64,000 nucleotides of DNA from Bin87 sp965203985 (GCA_965203985.1 CBDBDS010000013.1:434001-498000), one strand, 5' to 3'. Counted from the first letter of the stretch, positions 1-8,440 are shown. The notes: generated from the sequence alone by a model not told the origin. Translations and numbers: made by a program.

Positions 1-396
1 ATACTACTCGACACACATATCGGCATTTGGTGGTCGGACGAAATAACCCGGCTTAGCATAGCCCAGCGCCATGCTATTTCTAATGAGCGTCGCCGACGGG
101 GTACCATTGGCGTCAGCGCAGTCTCATGCTGGGAGGTTGCCTTGCTGTCCGAAAGGCAACGTGTCACGCTGGAATTGGATCCTCTTCCGTGGCTGAGTCG
201 CTTGTTGAACTACCCGGCCGTCCAACTGCTCCCCATCACTCCAGAGATCGCCGTGCGCGCATACAGCCTTCCGGAGCCTTTCCATCGTGACCCGGCAGAC
301 CGTTTACTCGTAGCAACGGCAATCGAATGGGATTGCCCACTCCTGACCGATGACAGAATGATTCTGGACTATCCCCACGTCAACACCATCGGATAA
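1..396 (+). CDS. PIN-domain protein, VapC-like toxin (5' end cut by window)
   Basis: The reading frame is open from the first base, so the start lies outside the window; 131 codons are visible. The first residues read ILLDTHIGIWW, the usual beta-1 strand of a PIN domain with its first catalytic aspartate. SCWEVALL supplies the conserved acidic residue of the middle helix, and DPADRLLVATA with the following LLTDD supplies the C-terminal acidic cluster. PIN proteins of this length are usually VapC-type RNases paired with an antitoxin gene just upstream, which would be outside the window. The gene ends 15 bp before the MmgE/PrpD gene. The family call is firm; the toxin role is inferred. Confidence 0.8.
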   Translation: MLLDTHIGIWWSDEITRLSIAQRHAISNERRRRGTIGVSAVSCWEVALLSERQRVTLELDPLPWLSRLLNYPAVQLLPITPEIAVRAYSLPEPFHRDPADRLLVATAIEWDCPLLTDDRMILDYPHVNTIG

Positions 397-411
397 AAGG
401 ATCTGACCATC

Positions 412-1824
412 ATGCCCGATTCCCTTTCCCGCCAGCTTGCCCGCTGGGCCGTGAACCTTGACGCCGACGACCTGCCGCCGGCCGTGGTCGACAAGATGCA
501 AACCTCCCTGCTCCACGCCACCGTGGTGGCCATCATCGGCGCCGGAACCCACCATGGCAAGGCTGCTGTGGACCTGGCCCTGGCCGAAGAAGCCTCGGCC
601 CACGGCGCCAGCATCCTGGCCTCGGGCGGACGCGCCACCCGCTGCGGAGCGGCCTTCGCCAACAGCAAGCTGATGCATGCCACCAACCAGGCAGATTCCT
701 ACCGGATGCTGACCCACCCCGGCCCGTGCATCATTCCCGCAGCGCTGGCTTCCGCGCAGTTGGGGGGCGCCACCGGAGCCCAGCTCGTCACCGCCATGGC
801 CGCCGGATACGAGGTGGAATCGCGCATTGCCGGCGACTTCATCGCTTCCACCCAGGCCCGGGGGTTTCGCTCCAGCCCCATCTACGGGACCCTCGGAGCC
901 GCGGTCGCTACCGGCAAGTTGCTCGGGCTGACCGAGGACCAGATGGTCACCGCCATCGCGCTGGCCTGCACCTTCACGGCGGGGACCAACGAAGGGCCTC
1001 GCTCCGGCGGGCGGGAGATGATGTTCCACGAGCCCCAGTCCACCCGCAGCGGCATCATGGCCGCCCTGCTGGCCCGCGAGGACGTCCGAGGATCCGAGGA
1101 CGCCCTGGAAGGACCGGCCGGCTTCTACAACGCCTTTACGGGCAACAACCGTGGCGAGCTCTCCTACGTGTTCACCGGCCCCGAGCAGGTGTCCTTTGAG
1201 CCGGTAACCGAAGGGTTGGGAGCACGCTGGGAACTGCTGCACACCGTGCTCAAAATGTACCCGACTGCCGGCTACAACTGCCCCGTGATCGACCTGATGA
1301 CGGACATCCGGCGCGCCCACCAACTGGCCATCGACGAGATCGAGCGCATCACCATCGACATGAACTGGCTGGAGACCCTCTACCCTTCGCCGGCCTTTCC
1401 CAATCCGTCCCGTGGTCAGGCCATCGTGGGCAGCACCCACTATTTCACCGCATACGTCGCCGTGAATGGAAGCTATCCGCCGCTGCGCACCCGCATCGAC
1501 CCCGGTGACGATTCCAACGCCGCCACCGCCGAAAACCACGACGCGGTGTTGGCCCTGATGCACAAGGTCCAAACCGTCGGGCACAAGGACCGGCCGGCAT
1601 TTGCCCCGCGCATCACCATCGACATGGCCGGAGGCAACGTGTACCGCGGCGAATACCAGGGCAACGAACTGGAATGGGGACTGGACACCGAGGTGGAACG
1701 GCTCCGACCACTGTTCCCGCAGATCAGCTGGCCCGCCGACAAGCTGGAGGCCACGGTCGCCGCGGTGCGGGATGTCCCCAGCGCCGCCAATATCAGCGAT
1801 CTGATTGCCGCCGCCACGCCATGA
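412..1824 (+). CDS. MmgE/PrpD family protein
   Basis: This is a 470-residue protein of the MmgE/PrpD (2-methylcitrate dehydratase-like) family. The N-terminal half is helical and Ala-rich, with the family-typical stretch around residues 70-110 (GGRATRCGAAFANSKLMHA, then HPGPCIIPAALA). The C-terminal half has the TEGLGARWELLHTVLKMYP and YNCPVIDL segments followed by a small alpha/beta domain. Length matches the family. Members include 2-methylcitrate dehydratase, aconitate decarboxylase and many catabolic enzymes of unknown substrate, so the reaction cannot be fixed from sequence. It is followed after about 100 bp by an SDR gene, which fits a small catabolic unit. Confidence 0.85.
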   Translation: MPDSLSRQLARWAVNLDADDLPPAVVDKMQTSLLHATVVAIIGAGTHHGKAAVDLALAEEASAHGASILASGGRATRCGAAFANSKLMHATNQADSYRMLTHPGPCIIPAALASAQLGGATGAQLVTAMAAGYEVESRIAGDFIASTQARGFRSSPIYGTLGAAVATGKLLGLTEDQMVTAIALACTFTAGTNEGPRSGGREMMFHEPQSTRSGIMAALLAREDVRGSEDALEGPAGFYNAFTGNNRGELSYVFTGPEQVSFEPVTEGLGARWELLHTVLKMYPTAGYNCPVIDLMTDIRRAHQLAIDEIERITIDMNWLETLYPSPAFPNPSRGQAIVGSTHYFTAYVAVNGSYPPLRTRIDPGDDSNAATAENHDAVLALMHKVQTVGHKDRPAFAPRITIDMAGGNVYRGEYQGNELEWGLDTEVERLRPLFPQISWPADKLEATVAAVRDVPSAANISDLIAAATP

Positions 1825-1864
1825 AAGATCACTTCCGGGGCGGGGCCATAACGCCGCCAGGCTC

Positions 1865-1870
1865 TATAAT
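1865..1870 (+). promoter_or_regulatory. Putative -10 box upstream of the SDR gene
   Basis: A perfect TATAAT lies 53 bp upstream of the SDR start in the only gap between the two genes. No convincing -35 box is seen at 16-18 bp. Other perfect TATAAT boxes without a clear -35 occur upstream of genes in this window. Confidence 0.35.
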
Positions 1871-1922
1871 TCCGCCAGCGCCACGGCGGGCCAACCAACA
1901 CGATCGACTACAGGAGTGAATC

Positions 1923-2717
1923 ATGCTGCCAGGACTGGAAGGCAAGGCCGCGCTGGTAACCGGCGGGAGCAAGGGCATCGGCAAAGCCATCGCTTACGCG
2001 CTGGCCAGGGACGGTTGCTCCGTCGCCATCTGCGCGCGAGGGGAGGATGACCTGCGGGCGGCCACCGCCGAAATCAGTGACGCCACCGGCGCGCGTATCA
2101 TAGCCATCCGCGCCGACATGACGGTGCCCGACGACATCGTGAACCTGGTGGGTGAAACCGTCAACGGGCTGGGCCGGCTGGACATCCTGGTCAACAACGC
2201 GGTGAACAGCACCAGCGACCGGGCCAGCCAGATCCCGGACGACGTGATCCTGAACCACATCACCACCAAGGTGATGGGATACATCCGGTGCGCCCGGGAG
2301 TGCGTGCCCCACATGATCGCGTCCGGCGGTGGGCGCATCATCAATATCGGCGGCATGGCGGCGCGGAATTCCAGCCCGACCAACCCGGGATCGGGCGTCA
2401 CCAACTCGGCGATGTCCAACTACTCCAAGGCCCTGTCCGATGACGTAGCAGCGGACGGCATCCTGGTGAATTGCATCCACCCGGGCAGCACCCGAACGGA
2501 GCGGTACATGGGCCTGGTCGCCGAGCGCGCCGTCCGGAACAACACCACATCTCAGGCGGAACTGGAAGAATCAGTTGCCGAGATCCCCATTGGCCGCATG
2601 ATCGAACCGGACGACATCGCCAACCTTGCCGCCTTCCTGTGCTCGGATCTGGCATCCGCCATCACTGGACAGACCATAGCCGTAGACGGCGGAGCCGGGC
2701 GGGGCGTCCACTTCTAG
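1923..2717 (+). CDS. SDR-family oxidoreductase-like protein, catalytic Tyr/Lys not conserved
   Basis: This is a 264-residue Rossmann protein of the short-chain dehydrogenase/reductase family. The nucleotide-binding TGGSKGIGKA motif is at residues 13-22, the NNAVNS motif follows the fourth strand, and the C-terminus carries the usual AVDGGAGRG. The start is supported by AGGAG seven bases upstream. Oddly, the segment where the YxxxK catalytic pair should be reads GVTNSAMSNYSKALSDD. Aligned on the following helix (NYSKALSDD...GILVNCIHPG), the Tyr and Lys positions are occupied by Gly and Ser. It may be an atypical SDR with another chemistry or a non-catalytic binder. The fold assignment is firm; the activity is open. 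Confidence 0.85.
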   Translation: MLPGLEGKAALVTGGSKGIGKAIAYALARDGCSVAICARGEDDLRAATAEISDATGARIIAIRADMTVPDDIVNLVGETVNGLGRLDILVNNAVNSTSDRASQIPDDVILNHITTKVMGYIRCARECVPHMIASGGGRIINIGGMAARNSSPTNPGSGVTNSAMSNYSKALSDDVAADGILVNCIHPGSTRTERYMGLVAERAVRNNTTSQAELEESVAEIPIGRMIEPDDIANLAAFLCSDLASAITGQTIAVDGGAGRGVHF

Positions 2718-2730
2718 GAAACCTCCTGTC

Positions 2731-2750
2731 ATTCCGGCTTTCGCCGGAAT
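2731..2750. repeat. Short REP-like palindrome
   Basis: ATTCCGGC-TTTC-GCCGGAAT forms a perfect 8-bp hairpin directly after the SDR stop and before the convergent next gene. It looks like the common dispersed 'CATTCCGGCTTTCGCCGGAA' intergenic palindrome and could also act as a bidirectional transcript end. Confidence 0.6.
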
Positions 2751-2768
2751 CCAGGGCGTCTTTGCAGA

Positions 2769-3287
2769 CTAGTTCATCCCCAGTTCACGCAGCGCATTGG
2801 CAAAGTTGGAATCGAGAATGTAGGCGTCTTCGGTTCGGTCGTAAATCAGCGGTCGGGGCAGGTCCACGTTTCCCCGGCGACGCTTCAGTCGGTTCAGGCT
2901 GTGCCCCTGGCTCGACAGTGAGCCGGACAGTTCGCGCTGGGAGAGCCGCAGCGTGTGCATCAGTTGCGCGCGCTTTTGCGTGTGATTGGGCGACCGGGAA
3001 ACCCGCAGCATGGCCTGCCGGGCCGTGTCTGACAGGTTCCGCCAGAACGTTGTGACGTAGCTTGCGTTCCAGGCAGCCCCCGATGCTTCAGCCACCGTTT
3101 CGGTTGGCTCTCCCTCTTCTGTTCCGGTCTCCGGCGTTATGTTAACGGCTGCTGTTTCACCGACCGTTTCTTGCGCTGCCGGAGGCGACGCGCCTGCTGT
3201 CGGGCCGATAGACCGACCCGCCATCCCTCTCAGCGTCGCCACCACTTCGTCCACATCGCCCTCAATCGTTATTGTGACATTCGCCAA
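2769..3287 (-). CDS. Hypothetical protein with helical C-terminal domain, TTG start
   Basis: This is a 172-residue protein of unknown function. I chose TTG at 3287 because AGGAG lies seven bases upstream (3294-3298); the longer frame to 3362 begins with a low-quality Arg-rich stretch. The mature N-terminus ANVTITIEGDVDEVVATLRG looks like a small alpha/beta unit. It is followed by a Pro/Thr/Glu-rich linker (about residues 35-75) and a helical domain of about 95 residues containing TARQAMLRVSRSP and LRLSQRELSGSLSSQG, which resembles a winged-helix or helix-turn-helix unit. A DNA-binding role is only a guess. It converges on the SDR gene. Confidence 0.6.
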   Translation of the reverse strand: MANVTITIEGDVDEVVATLRGMAGRSIGPTAGASPPAAQETVGETAAVNITPETGTEEGEPTETVAEASGAAWNASYVTTFWRNLSDTARQAMLRVSRSPNHTQKRAQLMHTLRLSQRELSGSLSSQGHSLNRLKRRRGNVDLPRPLIYDRTEDAYILDSNFANALRELGMN

Positions 3288-3388
3288 AGTTTTGCTCCTG
3301 GTTGCCCGATTTGTACGCTGTGCTGCCGGTGTTCTATATAATCTAACACACGTATTACTCAATACACCATACCACTCAATAACGAAAA

Positions 3389-4396
3389 TTAATTTGACGG
3401 ATTAATCGCGGCCAATAACGCGGCTTCCAATACTCGCGGCGGCACATATTGTTCAAAGCGATCAGCGATCCGGCCATCGCCACCCACAACGAACGTCCAG
3501 GGCTCGGACACGAGACCCCACTCGTCAACGGCGGGAACCAGCTCGCGGGCCGGGTCTGCGGGGTTGATCCGGTGCGGGTCGCGGTACACCTCAACGTGAA
3601 CGAAGCTGACCTGGCCTTCATACCTCTCGGCCAGGACCGAAAGGTCCGACACTTGCGGCCCGCATGTCGCCGTCACGCAAAAGGCCGGTGTGGCGAAGGT
3701 GATGACCGCGGGTTTTCCCGCGCGCACCGCCTGGGCCACCGACAACCGGTACAGAGCCGGATCCGGCTCCGGGCTGCTGCTGATGGTGCGCAGGTCCGTG
3801 ACCGTTGTCACCGTCGGCGTGTCGGACAGGGGCGCCGCGTCACCGATGAACGGCGCACGGTGGCTTTGAGCCACAGACACCACCGAGCCTATGGTCAGTG
3901 ACTCTGTCGCTTCCGAAGGCGACCGGGCGTAGTCAAACGTGGCGTGCAACTCCCAAATTCCCAGCGTATCGCCGGTGGCGGTTCCGGCCTGATCGAAGGA
4001 CACGTTGGCGATGAAGACGCCGCGACGGCCTTCCGGAGGCCAGGGCAGAAATTCCGCTTCGGTTCGGTGTCGCACCTGGCCCGTCGCGGCTCCGGGCTCA
4101 TAATACACCGCGCGCAACGCTACGGAGTCCGGACGAACCGGCATATAGTCCCGGTCCACCAACCCGAAGGACACGCGGTTTTCTCCCACGGCGAGGTCGC
4201 TGTTGCTCACCACCAGGCTCACCGGCGGGCCCCCCGGAGGCTGCGACAACGGATCGTCCGGAGTATTCGTCGGCGCGCACGCCAGCGCCGCCAGCCACGC
4301 CAGAATGAGTACCGCCGTCAGATTCCGTGGCGGCACCGGGCGGCCGGTCTTCCACTCCCGGGCGGCATCAATAAGACTGGGGCAAGATGGGGTCAA
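3389..4396 (-). CDS. Lipoprotein with thioredoxin-like domain
   Basis: This is a 335-residue predicted lipoprotein. The hydrophobic segment AVLILAWLAALAC ends in a lipobox with Cys at residue 40. A GTG start at 4336 would give a more typical signal peptide, so the true start may be there. Residues about 60-220 form a beta-rich domain of unknown family. The last ~120 residues look like a thioredoxin/SCO fold: GKPAVITFATPAFCVTATCGP carries two cysteines spaced CxxxxC, followed by a strand-helix pattern and a late cis-Pro-like SEPWTFVV. The cysteine spacing is not the classical CxxC, so redox activity is uncertain. It probably faces the outside of the membrane. Confidence 0.7.
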   Translation of the reverse strand: MTPSCPSLIDAAREWKTGRPVPPRNLTAVLILAWLAALACAPTNTPDDPLSQPPGGPPVSLVVSNSDLAVGENRVSFGLVDRDYMPVRPDSVALRAVYYEPGAATGQVRHRTEAEFLPWPPEGRRGVFIANVSFDQAGTATGDTLGIWELHATFDYARSPSEATESLTIGSVVSVAQSHRAPFIGDAAPLSDTPTVTTVTDLRTISSSPEPDPALYRLSVAQAVRAGKPAVITFATPAFCVTATCGPQVSDLSVLAERYEGQVSFVHVEVYRDPHRINPADPARELVPAVDEWGLVSEPWTFVVGGDGRIADRFEQYVPPRVLEAALLAAINPSN

Positions 4397-4494
4397 TTCA
4401 AACCTTCTGACTTCCGACCTGCTGGTGAATTCCTAACGGATACCACCAATATACGTGTCGATACATGAGACCGGACCGGCCCAAAACGAATGAC

Positions 4495-4525
4495 GAAAAT
4501 ATCGACACTGACGGAAAATATCGAC
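4495..4525. promoter_or_regulatory. 12-bp direct repeat upstream of lipoprotein gene
   Basis: GAAAATATCGAC occurs at 4495-4506 and again at 4514-4525, in the 134-bp gap between argG and the start of the lipoprotein gene transcribed leftward. The spacing of 19 bp and the AT-rich character suit a regulator site, but nothing else supports it. Confidence 0.3.
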
Positions 4526-4530
4526 GCCGC

Positions 4531-5721
4531 CTAATCGCCCTGCTGGCGGCGCTGGGTGCGGACGGGCAAGCCGTAGATGTCGATGAAGCCTTTGGCGGCG
4601 GTGTGGTCGAACTCGTCGGCGCGGTCGTAGGTGGCGAGGCCGTAGTTGTAGAGCGGACGGTCGGCGGTGCGGCCGACGACCACGCAGGAACCCTTGTGCA
4701 GGCGGACCCGGACGTCGCCGGTGACATGGCGCTGGGTGCTGTCCACGTAGGCGTCCAGATCGCGGCGGTGGGCGGTGTACCACAGGCCGTTGTAGACCAG
4801 TTCGGAGTACTCCTGGGCGATGCGCTCCTTGAAGCGGCTCTGCTCGCGGGAGAGGGTCATGGTCTCCAGGGCGCGGTGGGCGGTATGGAGCAGCACGGCG
4901 GCGGGCGACTCGTAGACCTCGCGGCTCTTGATGCCGACCAGGCGGTTCTCCACGTGGTCGATGCGGCCGATGCCGTGGGCGCCGGCCAGGGTGTTCAGAT
5001 GGCTGATCATGGCGACGCCGGCCATGGTCTCGCCGTCGACGGCGGCGGGTATGCCCTCCTCGAACCGGATCTCGACGTAGGCGGGCTCGTTGGGCGCGGC
5101 AGCGGGGCTGACGGTCCACTCGTAGGCGTCCTCGGGCGGCTCGACCCAGGGGTCCTCAAGCTCGCCGGCCTCGGCGCTGCGGCCCCACAGGTTCTCGTCG
5201 GTGCTGTACTTGTTGTTGGAGGGCGCGATGGGCAGGTTGCGGTCGCGGGCGTAGATCACCTCGTCCTCGCGGTTCATGCCCCACTCGCGGATGGGGGCGA
5301 TTAGCTCCACGCCGGGGGCCAGGGCGGACACGCCGACTTCAATGCGGACCTGGTCGTTGCCCTTGCCCGTGCAGCCGTGGGCCACGGCGTCGGCGTCGTG
5401 CTCGCGGGCCACCTCGGCCAGGTAGCGGGCGATGAGCGGCCGGCCCAGCGCGGTGGCCAGGGGGTACTGGCCCTCGTAGATGGCGCCGGCGCGGAGGGCG
5501 GGCCAGAGGAACTCCTCCACCAGCGTGTCGCGGCCGTCCACCGTGACAGCCTGGGAGGCGCCCACGGCGTAGGCGCGCTGGCGGATGGTTTCCAGGTCCA
5601 CCATACCCAGGTCGATGGTGCAGGTGATGACTTCGGCGTCGTAGTTCTCCTTGAGCCAGGGGACGGCGACGGAGGTGTCAAGGCCGCCCGAGTAGGCGAG
5701 GACTATTTTCTTGCTGGGCAT
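4531..5721 (-). CDS. argG: Argininosuccinate synthase
   Basis: This 396-residue enzyme joins citrulline and aspartate with ATP in arginine biosynthesis. The N-terminal ATP pyrophosphatase motif AYSGGLDTSVA is at residues 9-19. AHGCTGKGNDQVR, the substrate-binding loop, and the STDENLWGRS segment are intact. The length is normal for the family. An AAGGAG lies 12 bases before the ATG. No other arg gene is adjacent; it stands alone between a lipoprotein gene and an aspartic-protease module. Confidence 0.97.
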   Translation of the reverse strand: MPSKKIVLAYSGGLDTSVAVPWLKENYDAEVITCTIDLGMVDLETIRQRAYAVGASQAVTVDGRDTLVEEFLWPALRAGAIYEGQYPLATALGRPLIARYLAEVAREHDADAVAHGCTGKGNDQVRIEVGVSALAPGVELIAPIREWGMNREDEVIYARDRNLPIAPSNNKYSTDENLWGRSAEAGELEDPWVEPPEDAYEWTVSPAAAPNEPAYVEIRFEEGIPAAVDGETMAGVAMISHLNTLAGAHGIGRIDHVENRLVGIKSREVYESPAAVLLHTAHRALETMTLSREQSRFKERIAQEYSELVYNGLWYTAHRRDLDAYVDSTQRHVTGDVRVRLHKGSCVVVGRTADRPLYNYGLATYDRADEFDHTAAKGFIDIYGLPVRTQRRQQGD

Positions 5722-5753
5722 TGGCGGGGTGTGCTCCTTGATGGATAGTTGGA

Positions 5754-6161
5754 TCAGCAGAATGTGTTGGGCAGTTCGGTGATGGTTACCAGGCCGCCGG
5801 GGATTGCGTCAACGCTGAGATTGCTGCCGCGCAGAAGTCCCATGCCGATGAGTGGGTCGGTGTCCAAGTTGACGACCTCAACATCCCGAAGCCGGTCGTG
5901 CCAAAAAACTCGGGCGGTATGCACTCTGGCAACACTGACCGTGCCATCCGCCAACACAACGGAAGCATCAGCACTACCATAGGCGACGAACGGGAGACTG
6001 AGCCTGGCGATGGTGGCTTGGGGTAACGTTATCTCTCCGGTAGCGCCGGTGTCGATAAGGAAAGTGACGCGCTCGGACACACCGCCATAACCCAGCACGG
6101 TGAGGGCGACTGCGGCTTCAAGGATGTCACCGATGCCGGATACGGCGCCGTAGTGCGTCAT
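5754..6161 (-). CDS. Retroviral-type (clan AA) aspartic protease-like protein
   Basis: This is a 135-residue protein with the single-lobe aspartic protease signature FLIDTGATGEITLP at residues 34-47 (catalytic Asp in DTGA) and the later hydrophobic-Gly flap LIGMGLLRGSNL. It would act as a homodimer. Its start overlaps the stop of the upstream gene as ATGA (6158-6161), so the two are translationally coupled. I recall the same pair of genes from other environmental bacteria, but its role is unknown to me. Confidence 0.75.
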   Translation of the reverse strand: MTHYGAVSGIGDILEAAVALTVLGYGGVSERVTFLIDTGATGEITLPQATIARLSLPFVAYGSADASVVLADGTVSVARVHTARVFWHDRLRDVEVVNLDTDPLIGMGLLRGSNLSVDAIPGGLVTITELPNTFC

Positions 6162-6445
6162 TGCACCGTCTTGTCCTGGGGAGCCGGGCGATGGCGAGCA
6201 CGAAATCGTATGACGTAGCTGTGGTGATCCCGGATGGTGTGCATTATCGCGTCCGGCCGGCGAGCGTGCAGCGCTTGGCCGGTATCGACTGAGCTCTCTC
6301 CGATTTCGTAATCGCCGCTGAGAATGTCGATCCTAATGAACTTGCCCGCGTCGGCGGGCTTCAGCAGCGGGCGAATTTTGGAATTGTATATCTCAAAGGC
6401 GCGGCGTTCCCGCTCCTCGAAAGACATTTTGCCGGGTGTGGTCAT
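6158..6445 (-). CDS. Conserved hypothetical protein coupled to aspartic protease
   Basis: This is a 95-residue protein. ATG at 6445 (MTTPGKMSFEER) is preferred over the upstream ATG at 6481 because the earlier residues look non-conserved. The core reads FIRIDILSGDYEIGESS, followed by ALHARRPDA and a basic C-terminal strand, a pattern typical of a small alpha/beta protein that precedes clan AA protease genes. The gene overlaps the protease by four bases. It could be the substrate, inhibitor or targeting partner of the protease. No function is known to me. Confidence 0.65.
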   Translation of the reverse strand: MTTPGKMSFEERERRAFEIYNSKIRPLLKPADAGKFIRIDILSGDYEIGESSVDTGQALHARRPDAIMHTIRDHHSYVIRFRARHRPAPQDKTVQ

Positions 6446-6512
6446 AACTTTCACCCAGGAGGTTGCCAGAGTTGAGAGCAACAGAATAGCACACGGCCGT
6501 CGCGGCTCAATC

Positions 6513-7895
6513 CTACGCGACCTGTTCCAGCCGTTCCCGCAGGTACTCGTTGCTGCGGGCGCCCTTGGTGCGGTTGCACCAGCCGCAGAGGAGTTGCAGG
6601 TTGGAGTCGATCTCCGGGCCGCCCTTGGAGCGGGGGATGATGTGGTCCAGTTCCAGCAGGCGGGCGGGCAGGTCGATTTCGCAGCCGGCGCAGCGGCCGC
6701 TCTGTATCCCGTAGAGCAGTTCTTTGATGTTGGGCGACCGGCGGGGCGCGTCGGCGTCGGTGCGTTTGGGGACGTCGGTGCGGTGCGTCACGGTGCCGAA
6801 GAGGGCAGGCAGGTCCTCGTCGCCCAGGCTGACCTCCCGGCGCATCCGGTCGATGACCAGTTCGTAGGCTTTCTCGGAGATGTCGATGCCGACCCACTGC
6901 CGGCCGAGGCGCTCGGCGGCGATGCAGGCGGTGGCGCAGCCGCAGAAGGGGTCGAGGATCAGGTCGCCCTCGTTGGAGGAGGCCTTGATGATGCGCTCCA
7001 GCAGGGCCAGGGGCTTTTGCGTAGGATAGCCCGTGCGCTCTTTGGATTGCGCCTGAACAGGCTTAATGTCGTCCCAAATGGTATCAACCGGATTACCTTG
7101 CATCTCGTCAAGATAACGTTTTTGACTGGCGAGACCCGTTGAAGAATAATGGATTATTCCCTGGTCATGCGATTCCTGCATCCGTTCTTTGGTCCAACGC
7201 CAGACCCGCATATGGCCGTTCCACTCGTAGGTCAGGTTGGGCCGATCCTTGTTGGGATTAGTCAGGTCACTCAGCCGATATCGGCGGCCAGTCTCTGGTT
7301 CGACGTGGCGATAAAATTGTTCCACATATTCACGGTCATGGGGGCGATATGAGCGGTTCCATGTGAACCGGTCGCTCTTGGAGTAATAGAACAACGTGTC
7401 ATGGTTGTTTGGATAGCTCTTGAACGACAACCCTTTAGAATTGGTTCTTCTCCATGTGATTTCGCTGCGAAAGTTCTCAGGACCGAACACCGAATCCAGT
7501 AGTGCCTTCAGATAATGCGCCGCCGTGGGGTCGCAGTGGAGGTAGATGCTTCCGGCGGGTTTGAGCAGCCGGTGCATCTCCATGAGACGCACGATCATCC
7601 AGGTGAGGTAGGCCTGCATCCCCTCCGAGTGGGCCTTGCCCGCGGCGGTGATGATGTGGGCCAGGGCGGGGTGTTCGTCCTCGATCTGGGTGACCCACTC
7701 CTCCTTGACGTCGTCCAGGGTCCAGGCGTCCTTGAATGAAGCGCCGGCGGCCTGGCTGCCGATGGGGGCCTCGAACATCCGCTTGGAGTTGAAGGGCGGG
7801 TCGAGGTAGATGAGGTCTACGGAAGCGGAGTTGATACCCCGCATGACCTCGAGGTTATCGCGGATGAAGATGGTGCGGTTGGCGACGTTGGACAT
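6513..7895 (-). CDS. DNA methyltransferase fused to HNH endonuclease
   Basis: This is a 460-residue protein. Residues 1-345 are an N6-adenine/N4-cytosine methyltransferase with motif IV (DPPFNSKRM) near residue 32 and motif I (DPFCGCATACIAAERLGRQWVGID) near residue 317. That order of motifs is the beta class. After a short linker, residues 385-455 form an HNH nuclease: two CxxC pairs (RCAGC, LLCGWC) around LELDHIIPRSKGG and the final NRTKG. A methylase and a nuclease in one chain suggests either a restriction-modification enzyme or a phage/mobile modification enzyme. The middle of the gene (about 7040-7510), covering the target-recognition part, is visibly less GC-rich than both ends. Confidence 0.9.
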   Translation of the reverse strand: MSNVANRTIFIRDNLEVMRGINSASVDLIYLDPPFNSKRMFEAPIGSQAAGASFKDAWTLDDVKEEWVTQIEDEHPALAHIITAAGKAHSEGMQAYLTWMIVRLMEMHRLLKPAGSIYLHCDPTAAHYLKALLDSVFGPENFRSEITWRRTNSKGLSFKSYPNNHDTLFYYSKSDRFTWNRSYRPHDREYVEQFYRHVEPETGRRYRLSDLTNPNKDRPNLTYEWNGHMRVWRWTKERMQESHDQGIIHYSSTGLASQKRYLDEMQGNPVDTIWDDIKPVQAQSKERTGYPTQKPLALLERIIKASSNEGDLILDPFCGCATACIAAERLGRQWVGIDISEKAYELVIDRMRREVSLGDEDLPALFGTVTHRTDVPKRTDADAPRRSPNIKELLYGIQSGRCAGCEIDLPARLLELDHIIPRSKGGPEIDSNLQLLCGWCNRTKGARSNEYLRERLEQVA

Positions 7896-7901
7896 GGGAT
7901 T

Positions 7902-8108
7902 TTACGCCGTCGCCCGGTTATCTGCGTCAACGATGCGACGCACTTCGTCGTCGTCAATTCCCAACTGATCCCGCAAAATTCGGAGCCCGATTTCCCGATC
8001 TTCGGGTTGTTCACCGGCCAGGTAAGATAGGGCTTGTTCGTAACGGAGCCGGTAAAACTCGGGGCTCCGCTGCGCCCTCTCCCGCACCATTCTGGTATAT
8101 CCGTCCAT
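7902..8108 (-). CDS. Putative antitoxin of a RelE/HigB-type pair
   Basis: This is a 68-residue helical protein (MDGYTRMVRER...). The ATG at 8108 is preceded by GAGGTGA, which overlaps the end of the toxin gene. The sequence has no clear helix-turn-helix but ends with an acidic helix (GIDDDEVRRIVDADN) that could wrap the toxin. Its place immediately after a RelE/HigB-like toxin gene in the same orientation is the main reason for the call. Toxin-first order is that of HigBA-like systems. Confidence 0.6.
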   Translation of the reverse strand: MDGYTRMVRERAQRSPEFYRLRYEQALSYLAGEQPEDREIGLRILRDQLGIDDDEVRRIVDADNRATA

Positions 8109-8113
8109 ATTGT

Positions 8114-8440
8114 TCACCTCTGTTGGTAGTCTCGCCAATATCTTTTGGCCCTGGCTATGTCTCGCTGTTGTTCCCGATGATTATTCTTGTCGCCGCCGTG
8201 AAGAAGCCATAGTGTATCGCCAATTCGTCCAAAATAAATCCGATAACCTGCTCGCAGCCGACGCTCAAACAGTCCATCGCCCAAAGCTTGGACGTTGTTC
8301 CAATTCCGTGCCCCCAGTTGGTCAAGGGCATTCGACACTTGGTTCGCAGCCTGGTCGCTCAGACCATCGTACCATTCCCTGAACGGATAGCGGTTGCCCC
8401 ACTGGTACAATTCCAAGGCAAACCGGGATTGCGGCTGCAT
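8114..8440 (-). CDS. RelE/HigB-family toxin (phage-derived Gp49-like)
   Basis: This is a 108-residue basic protein with the toxin-fold pattern FREWYDGLSDQAANQVSNALDQL, then GDGLFERRLRAGYRIYFGRIGDTLWLLHGGDK and a C-terminal helix with DIARAKRYWRDY. The order of two helices, a four-stranded sheet and a last helix, with conserved Arg residues in ERRLRAGYRIYF, matches addiction-module killer proteins that cut mRNA at the ribosome. The antitoxin gene follows with a five-base gap. Confidence 0.8.
   Translation of the reverse strand: MQPQSRFALELYQWGNRYPFREWYDGLSDQAANQVSNALDQLGARNWNNVQALGDGLFERRLRAGYRIYFGRIGDTLWLLHGGDKNNHREQQRDIARAKRYWRDYQQR

Noticed and set aside
304..1584. Long open frame on the minus strand opposite the MmgE/PrpD gene
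   Set aside because: It has no family resemblance, is rich in Gly, His and Val as expected from the antisense of a GC-rich gene, and overlaps a clear gene fully.
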